DNA of 64,000 nt from Planotetraspora silvatica (GTDB lineage: Bacteria > Actinomycetota > Actinomycetes > Streptosporangiales > Streptosporangiaceae): the NCBI RefSeq assembly GCF_016863315.1, contig NZ_BOOQ01000017.1, positions 34,345 through 98,344 on the forward strand, given 5' to 3'. Below the pieces are notes generated by a model that worked only from the letters and a program-made list of their open reading frames with translations, was not told the origin of the DNA and ran no database searches. The translations under genes were made by a program, and so were the position numbers. Shown here piece after piece: positions 41,496 through 50,472 of this stretch (positions are counted from its first letter, which is position 1; each line of letters opens with the position of its first letter).

Positions 41496-43591
41496 CCACC
41501 GTCGCCGCGCCGTCCGCCGGGACGGCCCTGGACCGGGTCGACGGCCCGGAGAAGGTGACGGGCCGGGCGAGGTACGCCTACGAGAACGTCCCGGCCGACC
41601 TCGCCTACGCCGTGGTCGTCCAGGCCACGGTCTCCAGGGGAGAGGTCCGCGCGGTCGACGCTGACTCGGTGCTCCAGCTTCCCGGGATGATCGCCACGAT
41701 CTGGCATGAGAACGCGCCCCGGCTCGCCCCGGTCGAGGACGCGGAGCTCACCGTGCTCCAGTCGCCGCGGGTGGCCTACCGCGGACAGGTGGTCGCGGTC
41801 GTGGTCGCGGAGACCCTGGAGAGCGCCACCGAGGCGGCCCGCCTCCTGCGGGTGGACTACCGGCCCGAACCGCACGACGTCGAGCTGCGGCCCGACCATC
41901 CGGGGATGTACCGGCCCGATCACGTCAACCCCAACTACGCCACGGACAGCGAGCTCGGCGATCCCGACACGGCCCTCGCCTTCGCCTCCGTCGTGGTGGA
42001 CGCGACGTACACCACGCCCGCGCAACACCACAACCCGATCGAGCCGCACGCCACGGTCGCCCTGTGGGACGCCGACGGGCTGACGCTGTACGACGCGACG
42101 CAGAGCACCTCAGGGGTGCGCGCCACGATCGCCCCGCTGTTCGCCCTGCCGCCGGAGAGCGTCCGGGTGATATCCCCGTACGTGGGCGGGGGTTTCGGGG
42201 GCAAGGGCGCCCCGCACGCGCAGGTCGTCCTCGCGGCGCTCGCGGCCAAGCAGGTGGGCCGCCCGGTCAAGCTCGCGGCCACCCGGCGGCAGATGTTCGC
42301 GGTGACCGGCTACCGGACCCCGACCGTCCAGCGCGTACGGCTCGGCGCGGACGAGGACGGGAAGCTGAGCGCGATCGTGCACGAGGCGTTCGAGCAGACG
42401 GCCACGATCAAGGAGTTCGCCGAGCAGACGACGGTCGTCACGCGGATGATGTACGCGGCGCCGCATCGCCGGACCTCGCACCGGCTGGTCCGGCTCGACG
42501 TCCCGGTCCCCACCTGGATGCGGGCGCCCGGGGAGACGCCCGGGATGTTCGCGCTGGAGTCGGCGATGGACGAGCTGGCCGTCGCCTGCGGGATCGACCC
42601 GGTCGAGCTGCGCGTCCGCAACGAGCCCACGATCGATCCGGAGCGGGGGCTTCCCTTCAGCTCGCGGAACCTCGTCGCCTGCCTGCGCGGGGGAGCCGAG
42701 AGGTTCGGCTGGGCGGGGCGCGACCCCGAGCCGGGCGTCCGCCGCCGGGGCAGGCAGCTGATCGGCACCGGCGTGGCGTCCTCGACCTACCCGGTCTACC
42801 GGATGCCGTCCCAGGCCTCCGCACGTGCCGAGCCCGGGGGCGGCTTCACGGTCCGGATCGCCGCCGCCGACATCGGGACGGGGGCGAGGACCGTGCTCAC
42901 CCAGATCGCCGCCGACGCGCTGCGCGTCCCCCCGGCTCAGGTGCGGATGGAGGTCGGGGACAGCGCGCTGCCCCGCGCCTCGGTCGCCGGAGGATCGTCG
43001 GGGACCGCTTCGTGGGGGACGGCCGTCCTGCGGGCCTGCGAGGGGCTGATGGACGCCCTCCATCGCCGCGCGGGCGACGTCCCGCCCGGCGGCCTCGAGG
43101 CGAGCGCGGACACGGCGGAGGAGCTGCGTTCCCAGCGGCCGCTCTCCAGGCACGCGTACGGCGCGCAGTTCGCAGAGGTCGGAGTGGATCTCGACACCGG
43201 GGAGGTCAGGGTCCTGCGCCTGCTGGGCGCGTTCGCGGCCGGCCGGATCATCAACCCCAAGACGGCGCGCTCGCAGTTGATCGGTGGCATGACGATGGGC
43301 CTGTCGATGGCCCTGCTCGAGGAGAGCGTCATGGACCTCGAGTTCGGCGACTACCTCAACCGCGACCTGGCGCAGTACCACGTGGCCGCCTGCGCGGACG
43401 TCCGCGACGTCGACGCGTTCTGGATCGAGGAGGAGGACCCCGACCTGAACCCGATGGGGTCGAAGGGGATCGGCGAGATCGGCATCGTGGGCACGGCCGC
43501 GGCCATCGCGAACGCGGTGTACCACGCCACCGGCATCCGGGTCCGCGATCTGCCGATCCGCCTGGACCGGCTCATCGGTGGGGGTATTTGA
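41492..43591 (+). CDS. Molybdopterin-binding subunit of a molybdenum hydroxylase (PaoC type)
   Basis: A 699-residue catalytic subunit: N-terminal domain RVDGPEKVTGRARYAYE, the molybdopterin-binding blocks PYVGGGFGGKG and AGGSSGTASWG, and the active-site glutamate E662 in GIGEIG. The closest type is PaoABC (aldehyde oxidase), so oxidation of aromatic aldehydes is likely, though purine or other substrates cannot be excluded. No cofactor-insertion XdhC gene is adjacent. Confidence 0.92.
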   Translation: MTTVAAPSAGTALDRVDGPEKVTGRARYAYENVPADLAYAVVVQATVSRGEVRAVDADSVLQLPGMIATIWHENAPRLAPVEDAELTVLQSPRVAYRGQVVAVVVAETLESATEAARLLRVDYRPEPHDVELRPDHPGMYRPDHVNPNYATDSELGDPDTALAFASVVVDATYTTPAQHHNPIEPHATVALWDADGLTLYDATQSTSGVRATIAPLFALPPESVRVISPYVGGGFGGKGAPHAQVVLAALAAKQVGRPVKLAATRRQMFAVTGYRTPTVQRVRLGADEDGKLSAIVHEAFEQTATIKEFAEQTTVVTRMMYAAPHRRTSHRLVRLDVPVPTWMRAPGETPGMFALESAMDELAVACGIDPVELRVRNEPTIDPERGLPFSSRNLVACLRGGAERFGWAGRDPEPGVRRRGRQLIGTGVASSTYPVYRMPSQASARAEPGGGFTVRIAAADIGTGARTVLTQIAADALRVPPAQVRMEVGDSALPRASVAGGSSGTASWGTAVLRACEGLMDALHRRAGDVPPGGLEASADTAEELRSQRPLSRHAYGAQFAEVGVDLDTGEVRVLRLLGAFAAGRIINPKTARSQLIGGMTMGLSMALLEESVMDLEFGDYLNRDLAQYHVAACADVRDVDAFWIEEEDPDLNPMGSKGIGEIGIVGTAAAIANAVYHATGIRVRDLPIRLDRLIGGGI

Positions 43592-43667
43592 GGTAACTCG
43601 CATAGAAAACAACCGGTTTGGGCACCCCCGAAGTACGGGCCCTTGGCCCGTGTCGAGGGGGGGACCC

Positions 43668-43892
43668 ATGACTGTGACAGCGGATCTGGCGAAGCTGCTC
43701 GATCGGAAGTACGAGAACATGAGCCTGGCCGAGCTGCTCAAGGCCCCGGTTCATGCGATGGCGGGCATCACCGAGAAGGACGCCGAGCTCCTCAAGCAGG
43801 CCTTCAACATCAAGACGATCGGCGATCTGGGCCGCAACAGGCTCTTCCGGATGGCGGCGGACCTGGCGGACCTGGCCGACAACTCCAGGTAG
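43668..43892 (+). CDS. Small helical protein with helix-hairpin-helix-like segment
   Basis: A 74-residue protein with a strong ribosome site (GAGGGGGGGACCC) before ATG 43668. Segment HAMAGITEKDAELLKQAFNIKTIGDLGRNRLFRMAADL resembles the helix-hairpin-helix fold of DUF4332-like proteins. No catalytic motif. It follows the Mo-hydroxylase operon by 76 nt, with a 7-bp GGGCC-type hairpin (43635-43651) in the gap that may act as a weak terminator or leader structure. Function unknown. Confidence 0.65.
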   Translation: MTVTADLAKLLDRKYENMSLAELLKAPVHAMAGITEKDAELLKQAFNIKTIGDLGRNRLFRMAADLADLADNSR

Positions 43893-43964
43893 TCCTCGCG
43901 CGATCCCGCGGGTCCCCGCCGGGGTCCGCGGGACGGGCGCCCCCGTCACAGCACTCGTTGCTCG

Positions 43965-43994
43965 TTGTAGAAAATCTTCGCTCTCTTGTAACTT
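43965..43994 (+). promoter_or_regulatory. Promoter of the muropeptide recovery operon
   Basis: TTGTAG (43965-43970) and TAACTT (43989-43994) are 18 nt apart in an AT-rich patch, about 30 nt before the kinase GTG start. This predicts a short leader of about 23 nt carrying the AAGGGGCGGTC ribosome site. Confidence 0.5.
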
Positions 43995-44023
43995 GTTGGA
44001 AGGTATCTACGCAAGGGGCGGTC

Positions 44024-45046
44024 GTGACGGCTCTGTTCGTCGGGGTGGACGGTGGCGGTACGAGCACCCGATGTGCCGTGGCCGGGGAGACCGGAGAGGT
44101 CGCCGGGCGCGGACGGTCGGGCGGAGCCAACGTGCTGTCCGCGCCCGACCCGGCCGCCAGCCTGCTGACGGCGCTGACCGCCGCGCTGGAGGGCCTCGAC
44201 CGGTCACGGGTCGCCGGTGGCGTCTTCGGACTCGCGGGGGTCGCCCGCGCCGAGACGCCGGCCGTCCAGGCCTGGCGCGCTGCCGGGCTGGCCGGCCTTC
44301 CCGTGGTGGTGCCCGACGTGCTCGTCGCCTTCTGCGGCGCCACCCCCGACCCTGACGGCACCGTGCTGGTCGCCGGCACCGGGGCGATGGCGGCCAGAAT
44401 CCGGGGACGAGAGGTCGTGCGGCGTGCCGACGGGCTCGGCTGGCTGCTCGGCGACGAGGGCTCCGGAGTCTGGATCGGGCGCCATGCCCTCACCCGGGCG
44501 CTCACGGCCCTCGACGGCAGGACCCCGCCCACCCTGCTGGTCGACCTCGTAGCGGCGGCGGTCCTCGGCCGGGCCGCCCCGGCCGGTGAACTCTCCCCGG
44601 AGATCTGCCGGCAACTCACCCGGCAACTCGTCTCGGCCGTCTACGAGCAGGTGGACTCGGCGGGCGCGGCCTGGCTGGGCACGCTGGCCCCCGTGGTCGA
44701 CGACGCCGCCCGGCGGGGCGACCCCGTCGCCGGGGACATCCTCGACGAGGCCGCGCGCCGGCTGAGCCGTACGGCGAAGGTGGCCGCCAGGGACCCACGA
44801 GACGGCGAAGGCGACGCAGAGGGGTACGGCGGCCCGCTGGTGCTGGCGGGCTCGCTGCTGACCGAGCCGACGGAGCTGGCACGCAGGGTGCACGCCGCGC
44901 TGGGGGATCGGGTTCCGTGGACGCCCGCACGGGACGGCGCCGCCGGTGCGGCGGCGCTGGCGATCCGGGCGGCCCTGCCGCCGGACCGGGCGCATCAGGC
45001 GCACCTGCGGCTGCTCGACCGGGTGCCGGTTTCGGAGGAACGATGA
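44024..45046 (+). CDS. BadF/BadG-family amino-sugar kinase (MurK/NagK-like)
   Basis: A 340-residue ASKHA-fold kinase: the phosphate loop GVDGGGTSTRC at residues 6-16, GLAGVAR, VAGTGAMAARIRG and LGDEGSGVWIG. Related enzymes phosphorylate GlcNAc, and MurK of Clostridium phosphorylates both GlcNAc and MurNAc. With MurQ in the same island, making MurNAc-6-P is the probable role. GTG start. The nagZ ATG overlaps its stop (ATGA). Confidence 0.85.
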   Translation: MTALFVGVDGGGTSTRCAVAGETGEVAGRGRSGGANVLSAPDPAASLLTALTAALEGLDRSRVAGGVFGLAGVARAETPAVQAWRAAGLAGLPVVVPDVLVAFCGATPDPDGTVLVAGTGAMAARIRGREVVRRADGLGWLLGDEGSGVWIGRHALTRALTALDGRTPPTLLVDLVAAAVLGRAAPAGELSPEICRQLTRQLVSAVYEQVDSAGAAWLGTLAPVVDDAARRGDPVAGDILDEAARRLSRTAKVAARDPRDGEGDAEGYGGPLVLAGSLLTEPTELARRVHAALGDRVPWTPARDGAAGAAALAIRAALPPDRAHQAHLRLLDRVPVSEER

Positions 45047-46533
45047 GGACACGCTCCCGCGAGCTCTGCCGGCTGGCGATGACCGTGCTCCAGCCCGGCT
45101 TCGAGGGGACGGCCCCGCCGGACTGGCTGCGCCGGGCCCTCGCCGAAGGTCTGGGCGGCGCGGTCCTGTTCACCCGCAACCTCGCCGGCCCGGCACAGAC
45201 CGCCGAACTGGTCGCGGCGATGCGCGAGGAGAACCCGGGCGTGATCGTCGCGGTCGACGAGGAGGGGGGCGCGATCACCCGACTGGAGGCGCGGACCGGC
45301 AGCTCATGGCCGGGCAACCTCGCCCTCGGCGTCGCCGACGACGTGCGGGCGACCGCACGGGTCGCCCGGCAGATCGGGCGCATGCTCGGCGCGGCGGACA
45401 TCACGATGGACTACGCGCCCGTCGTCGACGTCAACGCCGATCCCCGCAACCCCGTGATCGGCGTCAGGTCCTTCGGGTCGGATCCCGAGCGGGTCCGGCG
45501 GCACGCCGTGGCGTGGATCGAGGGGCTCCAGGGGGCGGGCGTGGCCGCCTGCGCGAAACATTTCCCCGGTCACGGGGACACCGTGACCGACTCCCATCTG
45601 GCCCTGCCCGAGGTCCGCGCGTCCCGGGAGGTCCTCGAACGGCGGGACCTGCCGCCCTTCCGTGCCGCGATCAAGGCGGGCGTGCGCGCGATCATGTGCG
45701 GCCACCTGCTCGTGCCCGCCCTGGACCGCTCTCCGGTCACGCTGAGCCGTGCCGTGCTGACCGGACTGCTCCGGGAGGAGCTCGGGTTCGGGGGGCTGAC
45801 CGTCACCGACGCCATCGAGATGCGCGCGGTCGCCGCGCTGCAGACTCCCGAGGAGATCACCGTCCACGCCCTCGCGGCCGGCGCCGACGCGATCTGCGTC
45901 GGCGTCTCCTCACCCGGTGGAGAGAGCGTTTACGCACTCCGCGACGCGATCGTCTCCGCCGTACGGGAGGGCCGCGTGCCCGAAGCCCGCCTGGCCGAGG
46001 CGGCGGGCCGGGTGCTCGAACTCGCCCGATGGCACGCGGAGCAGGCCCCGGCCAGGGCCGCGGCCGCCCGCGACGCCGACGAGGGCGTCGGCCTGAAGAC
46101 CGCGACGGCCGCCCTGCGCGTGATCGGAACCCCCGGCCGCCCGATGCTGCGGGTCGCCCCGCTGGTCGTGGAGATGACCACCCGCCCGTCCCAGGCCGTG
46201 GGCCGGGCCACGGCGGTGGGCGTCGGCGCCGCGATCGGGGAGATCATGCCGGGGACCGTCGTGGCGGAGGTCGCCGAGGGAGAGGATCTCCCCGACCTCA
46301 CCGATCTCCGCCGCCCGGTCGTCGTCGTGGTACGCGACGCCACCCGGCACGACTGGATCCAGCGGCTGCTGGCGCGAGCCCTGGAGGTGCGGCCCGACGC
46401 CGTGGTGGTCGAGACGGGCGTGCCGGGCACACCCGCGGGGGCCGTGTACCTTGCCACCCACGGCGGTTCCACGGTGTCGGCGCGCGCGGCCGCCCGCCGG
46501 CTGACCGCCATCCGGACGCAGGAGCACGCCTGA
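45043..46533 (+). CDS. nagZ: GH3 beta-N-acetylglucosaminidase NagZ
   Basis: A 496-residue NagZ. The signature KHFPGHGDT is at residues 172-180, the characteristic Asp-His acid/base dyad is D183-x-H185 (TDSH), and the nucleophile is D256 in TVTDAIEM. A C-terminal domain of about 150 residues makes it longer than Gram-negative NagZ (about 340) but shorter than secreted Bacillus NagZ (about 640). No signal peptide, so it should cut GlcNAc-MurNAc(-peptide) inside the cell. Second gene of the recovery operon. Confidence 0.9.
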   Translation: MRTRSRELCRLAMTVLQPGFEGTAPPDWLRRALAEGLGGAVLFTRNLAGPAQTAELVAAMREENPGVIVAVDEEGGAITRLEARTGSSWPGNLALGVADDVRATARVARQIGRMLGAADITMDYAPVVDVNADPRNPVIGVRSFGSDPERVRRHAVAWIEGLQGAGVAACAKHFPGHGDTVTDSHLALPEVRASREVLERRDLPPFRAAIKAGVRAIMCGHLLVPALDRSPVTLSRAVLTGLLREELGFGGLTVTDAIEMRAVAALQTPEEITVHALAAGADAICVGVSSPGGESVYALRDAIVSAVREGRVPEARLAEAAGRVLELARWHAEQAPARAAAARDADEGVGLKTATAALRVIGTPGRPMLRVAPLVVEMTTRPSQAVGRATAVGVGAAIGEIMPGTVVAEVAEGEDLPDLTDLRRPVVVVVRDATRHDWIQRLLARALEVRPDAVVVETGVPGTPAGAVYLATHGGSTVSARAAARRLTAIRTQEHA

Positions 46534-46612
46534 CGATCGGAGCCCCTCGAACCTCCCCGGAACGGCCTCCCCACCCGCGTTTCCCCGTTTCACCTCCCCC
46601 AGAAGGAGCCTC

Positions 46613-47548
46613 ATGAAGGAGCCCTCATCAGGCGGGCCCGTGTCCGCGAACCTCGTCGCCACGGTGCGCGCGGTGCTGCCCTCCCTCACCCCGGCCGGGC
46701 GCTCGATCGCCAGGCTGATCCTCGACGACCCGGCCACGGTCGCGGGAAGCACGATCACCGAGCTGAGCGAGGCCTCGGGCACCAGCCAGGCGACGATCGT
46801 GCGGACCGCCCGCGCCCTCGGGTTCACGGGCTACTCCCAGCTGCGCCTGGCCCTGGCCGCCGCGTCCGCGCACGGACGGCCGGAACGACTGGTGCCGGGC
46901 GACCTCGCCCCCGACGACCCGCTCGCCGACGTCATCGCCAAGGTCACGAGGGCGGAGTCGGAGGCGCTGGCGGACACCGCGGCGCAGCTCAGCCCGGAAC
47001 GGCTGGGCCCGGTGGTCACGGCCGTCGCGGACGCCCGGCGGGTGAGCGTGTTCGGTGTGGGGGCGTCGGGCCTGGTCGCCGCCGACATGGCGCAGAAACT
47101 CCTGCGCATCGGCGTCTCCGCGCACGCCTTCACCGACGTCCACCTCGCTCTCACGGCGGCCGCCGTGGCCGGGCCCTCCGACGTGTCGATCGGCGTGAGC
47201 TGCACCGGGGAGACGCCCGACGTGCTGGAGCCGATGCGGACGGCCCGGCGGGCGGGGGCGGCGACGGTCGCGATCACCAACAACCCCCGTTCCTCGCTCG
47301 CGGAGACGGCCGATCACGTGCTCGTGTCGGCCGGCCGGGAGACGGCCTTCCGGCCGGGCGCGCTCGCCAGCCGCATCAGCCAGTTGCTCATCGTCGACTG
47401 CGTCTTCGTGGGCGTCGCGCAGCGCACCTTCGAGGCCTCAGAGGGCGCCCTGCGGGCCACCAAGGGAGCGCTGGACCGGTTCCTCGACGACACCCGGCAC
47501 CGCCATCGTCAGACGTCTCCGCAGGTGGACGGCCTAGGTAAAAATTAA
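46613..47548 (+). CDS. RpiR/MurR-family regulator with SIS domain
   Basis: A 311-residue regulator: N-terminal helix-turn-helix (SIARLILDDPATVAGSTITELSEASGTSQATIVRTARALGFTGYSQLRL) and C-terminal SIS sugar-phosphate domain (RVSVFGVGASGLVAADMAQKLLRIG; DVSIGVSCTGETPDVL). Family members such as MurR sense MurNAc-6-P, which fits the adjacent MurQ pathway. ATG with AGAAGGAG upstream. Likely acts at 47538 and 55401 (see those sites). Stop codon lies inside the first of them. Confidence 0.9.
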   Translation: MKEPSSGGPVSANLVATVRAVLPSLTPAGRSIARLILDDPATVAGSTITELSEASGTSQATIVRTARALGFTGYSQLRLALAAASAHGRPERLVPGDLAPDDPLADVIAKVTRAESEALADTAAQLSPERLGPVVTAVADARRVSVFGVGASGLVAADMAQKLLRIGVSAHAFTDVHLALTAAAVAGPSDVSIGVSCTGETPDVLEPMRTARRAGAATVAITNNPRSSLAETADHVLVSAGRETAFRPGALASRISQLLIVDCVFVGVAQRTFEASEGALRATKGALDRFLDDTRHRHRQTSPQVDGLGKN

Positions 47549-47554
47549 CTTCAC
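47538..47554 (+). promoter_or_regulatory. Candidate RpiR/MurR operator
   Basis: The 17-bp imperfect palindrome GTAAAAATTAACTTCAC resembles the TGAA-N-TTCA style of RpiR-family sites. It overlaps the regulator's stop codon and lies 25 nt upstream of the -35 box of the importer promoter. Confidence 0.4.
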
Positions 47555-47578
47555 GACTGTCTCCATAGACGGAAAAAA

Positions 47579-47607
47579 TTGACGCTGCCGCCGGGCGCCC
47601 GTATTGT
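47579..47607 (+). promoter_or_regulatory. Promoter of the muropeptide importer genes
   Basis: TTGACG (47579-47584) and TATTGT (47602-47607) with a 17-nt spacer, about 28 nt before the importer ATG. Near-consensus, so a second transcript for the ABC genes, separate from the kinase-nagZ-regulator transcript, is likely. Confidence 0.65.
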
Positions 47608-47635
47608 CCAGGCAACCGGGAACCAGGAGCAGCCC

Positions 47636-49441
47636 ATGAAGCGACTCGCGGCGATCGCGGCTCTGGCGTCGATCGCCACCGCCACCGCGTGTGGAAGTAC
47701 CGGCCAGGAGAATGCAGGGCAGGGGGGGATCTACACCACGATCGACGGCGACAAGCAGATCAACGCGAGCGCGCCGATCAACCCCTTCAACCCCGTGGGC
47801 TCTGTCTTCGACGGCTACAACGGGATGGCGCTGGCCTGGCCGAAGAACGACCCGATCGACCCGAACCAGTTCTATCCCGCGATCGCGCGGAGCTGGACGT
47901 CGTCCCCCGACCAGTCGGAGGTCGTGATCCACCTGCAGCCGAACGCCCGCTGGTCGGACGGCAAGCCGGTGACCAGTGAGGACATCCGGGTCTCGATCGG
48001 CCTCGCCTACACCCAGGGCGGCACGGCCTACGCGCTCGACCCCAAGGCGGCGGGCGCCGCGGCCACCATCCAGGTGGTGGACCCCACGACGATCCGGATC
48101 ACCCAGGGCGCGAACAAGAGCAACACGTTCCTCAGCAACCTGCTGTCGACCGTCGTCGTGCCCGCCCACGTCTACGGCTCGCTACTGCCCCGCGACTTCT
48201 GGCAGAAGCTCAAGCTCGCCCAGGACGGGAAGGGCAAGCCCGCCGAGCGGGCGAAGACCGAGATCACCGGCCTGGCCGACAAGGTCATCGGATTCGCGCC
48301 GCGCCAGGACGTGTCCGCGGGGCCGTTCGTGCTGGAGCGGATCAACCCCGGCGCGGCGCTGCTCAAGCGCAACCCGTACTTCTACGACAGCAAACTGATC
48401 GGCCCCGACAAGGTCGAGCTGCTCAACTACACGGGCAACCAGCAGATCTGGAACTACCTGATCGCCGGGAAACTCGACAACGCGCCCTTCACGTCCGTGC
48501 CGTCGGCCGTCCTGGACCGCATCCGCGCGGTCAAGGGCAGCCAGGTCATCAAGGGCTTCTCGCCCGTCTCCACGTCCCTGGCGTTCAACCAGGCGCGCAA
48601 GCCGTACGACAACGTGCACGTGCGCCGGGCGCTGGCCTACCTGATCGACCGGGCGCAGGTGACGAAGATCGCCGCACCCGAGGGAGGGACGCCCTCCCTC
48701 ACGACGTCGGGCATCCACGCCGAGGCGGCCAAGGTCTGGCTGGGGTCGGCGTTCTCCGGCCTCGACCCCTACCGGCTCGACCCGGCCAAGGCCGCGGCGG
48801 AGCTCAAGGCGGCGGGGATGACGCGCCGGGGGAACAAGTGGGCGCTGCCCGACGGCAAGCCGTGGAAGGTGGAGATCCACGTGCCCGCGTCGTTCTCCGA
48901 CTGGATCTCCGCGGCCAAGTCGATCAGCAGTCAGCTCACCGACCACGGGGTCGACGCGACGGTCGTCACCGCCGCCGACTACACCCTCTATCTCAGTGAG
49001 TTGGCGGCAGGGAAGTACGATGTTGGTTTCTGGCTGATGGGCCTCGGGCCCTCGCCGTACAACATCTACCAGCGCCTGTACGGACAGGCGAACGGCTGGC
49101 AGATGTTCGGTGGCCGGCTCGAACACGTCGCGCCGGGCACCGAGGGCAACTGGATGGGCGGCCCGGAGACGGTCGACGTCACCGGCGCGGGCCGGGTCGA
49201 TCCCGGCGCGCTCACCAGCAGGCTCAGCTTCGCCTCGGCCGGAGAGCAGAAGCAGATCGTCGGCACGCTGGCGAAGGTGTCCAACGAGCAGCTGCCGGTG
49301 ATCCAGCTGTGGGACTACGTGAACACCCAGTTCGTGAACACATCCCGGTACACGGGCTTCCCCCCGGACGACAGCGAGGCGCTGCGGCTGTCGTCGGGCG
49401 TGTGGATGCAGCTCGGCATGATCAGGAAGAGGCAGGCATGA
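47636..49441 (+). CDS. Peptide-type ABC transporter substrate-binding lipoprotein
   Basis: A 601-residue family-5 solute-binding lipoprotein (DppA/OppA type): signal ending IATATAC with lipobox cysteine at residue 19, then WTSSPDQSEVVIHLQPNARWSDGKPVTSEDI, the typical family block. ATG at 47636 has CAGGAG upstream. In this island the ligand is probably a muropeptide (GlcNAc-MurNAc-peptide or MurNAc-peptide), like MppA-type relatives; this is inferred from gene order. The next gene overlaps by 4 bp. Confidence 0.9.
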   Translation: MKRLAAIAALASIATATACGSTGQENAGQGGIYTTIDGDKQINASAPINPFNPVGSVFDGYNGMALAWPKNDPIDPNQFYPAIARSWTSSPDQSEVVIHLQPNARWSDGKPVTSEDIRVSIGLAYTQGGTAYALDPKAAGAAATIQVVDPTTIRITQGANKSNTFLSNLLSTVVVPAHVYGSLLPRDFWQKLKLAQDGKGKPAERAKTEITGLADKVIGFAPRQDVSAGPFVLERINPGAALLKRNPYFYDSKLIGPDKVELLNYTGNQQIWNYLIAGKLDNAPFTSVPSAVLDRIRAVKGSQVIKGFSPVSTSLAFNQARKPYDNVHVRRALAYLIDRAQVTKIAAPEGGTPSLTTSGIHAEAAKVWLGSAFSGLDPYRLDPAKAAAELKAAGMTRRGNKWALPDGKPWKVEIHVPASFSDWISAAKSISSQLTDHGVDATVVTAADYTLYLSELAAGKYDVGFWLMGLGPSPYNIYQRLYGQANGWQMFGGRLEHVAPGTEGNWMGGPETVDVTGAGRVDPGALTSRLSFASAGEQKQIVGTLAKVSNEQLPVIQLWDYVNTQFVNTSRYTGFPPDDSEALRLSSGVWMQLGMIRKRQA

Positions 49442-50472
49442 CGAAAGCGGTGCGGGACCGTCCGCGGGGAACCGCCCTCGCCCGCCGGGTGACGGGGCAC
49501 GTCGTCCGCGGACTGGTCATGATCTGGGTCGTCGCGACGATCAGCTTCGTCATCATCAGGGAGATCCCCGGCGACCCCGTCCAGGGGATGTACGAGAGCC
49601 TCCTGCAGAAGGGCATGTCGCCGGACCAGGCGGAACGGGCCACGGCCGTGCTGTACGGGTTCCTCCCGACGGGCAGCCTGTGGGACCAGTACGTCGGGTA
49701 CATGTGGTCGCTGCTCCACTTCGACCTGGGACGTTCGCTGAGCACGCCCGGCGTCGCGGTGACCAGCCTGATCGGTTCCGCCGCGCGCTGGACCGTGCTG
49801 CCCGTCCTCGCGGGCACCCTGCTGAGCTTCCTGCTCGGCGTGATCATGGGCGTCTACGCGGCGATCAAGCGATCCGGCAAGCTCGGCGACCTGCTCGCGC
49901 TGTCCGGCTCGCTGCTCCACGGCATCCCGGTGTACGTCATCGGGCTCCTGCTCACGGCGATCTTCACGACGCTGTGGCCGATCCTGCCGTCAGGAGGGCC
50001 GGTGGACGTGGCGTTCGTCCCGGGGCTGAACGCGGGCTACATCGGCTCGCTGATCCACCACGCCGTGCTGCCCGTCGTGACGTACACGCTCGCGAGCTAC
50101 GGAGGCTGGATCCTGGCGATGAAGTCGAACGTGGTCGCCGTGCTCGGCGACGACTTCATCCTGGCGGCCGAGTTGCGCGGCCTGAAACGCGGCATCGTGT
50201 TCCGCTACCTGGCGCGCAACGCGATCCTGCCGCTGTTCACCATCCTCGCCCTGTCGATCGGCATGTTGTTCGGCGGATCGATCTTCATCGAGGAGATCTT
50301 CAACTATCCCGGGCTCGGGCTGCTGCTCGTCAACAGCATCAGCACCCGTGACTACGCGCTTATGGGCGGGACGTTCCTGGTGATCACGGTGGGCATCGTC
50401 GTGGCCAACATCGTCGCCGACCTGCTGTACACGGCGATCGACCCGCGGGTCAGGAGCGGGGAGGCGGCATGA
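49438..50472 (+). CDS. ABC transporter permease (DppB type)
   Basis: A 344-residue membrane protein with six helices; the ABC permease loop motif GGWILAMKSNVVAVLGDDFILAAELRGL...RNAILPL lies near residues 220-265. The first helix and the large N-terminal periplasmic loop with GRSLSTPG are DppB-like. It pairs with the 50469 permease, both starts overlapping by 4 bp. Confidence 0.92.
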   Translation: MTKAVRDRPRGTALARRVTGHVVRGLVMIWVVATISFVIIREIPGDPVQGMYESLLQKGMSPDQAERATAVLYGFLPTGSLWDQYVGYMWSLLHFDLGRSLSTPGVAVTSLIGSAARWTVLPVLAGTLLSFLLGVIMGVYAAIKRSGKLGDLLALSGSLLHGIPVYVIGLLLTAIFTTLWPILPSGGPVDVAFVPGLNAGYIGSLIHHAVLPVVTYTLASYGGWILAMKSNVVAVLGDDFILAAELRGLKRGIVFRYLARNAILPLFTILALSIGMLFGGSIFIEEIFNYPGLGLLLVNSISTRDYALMGGTFLVITVGIVVANIVADLLYTAIDPRVRSGEAA

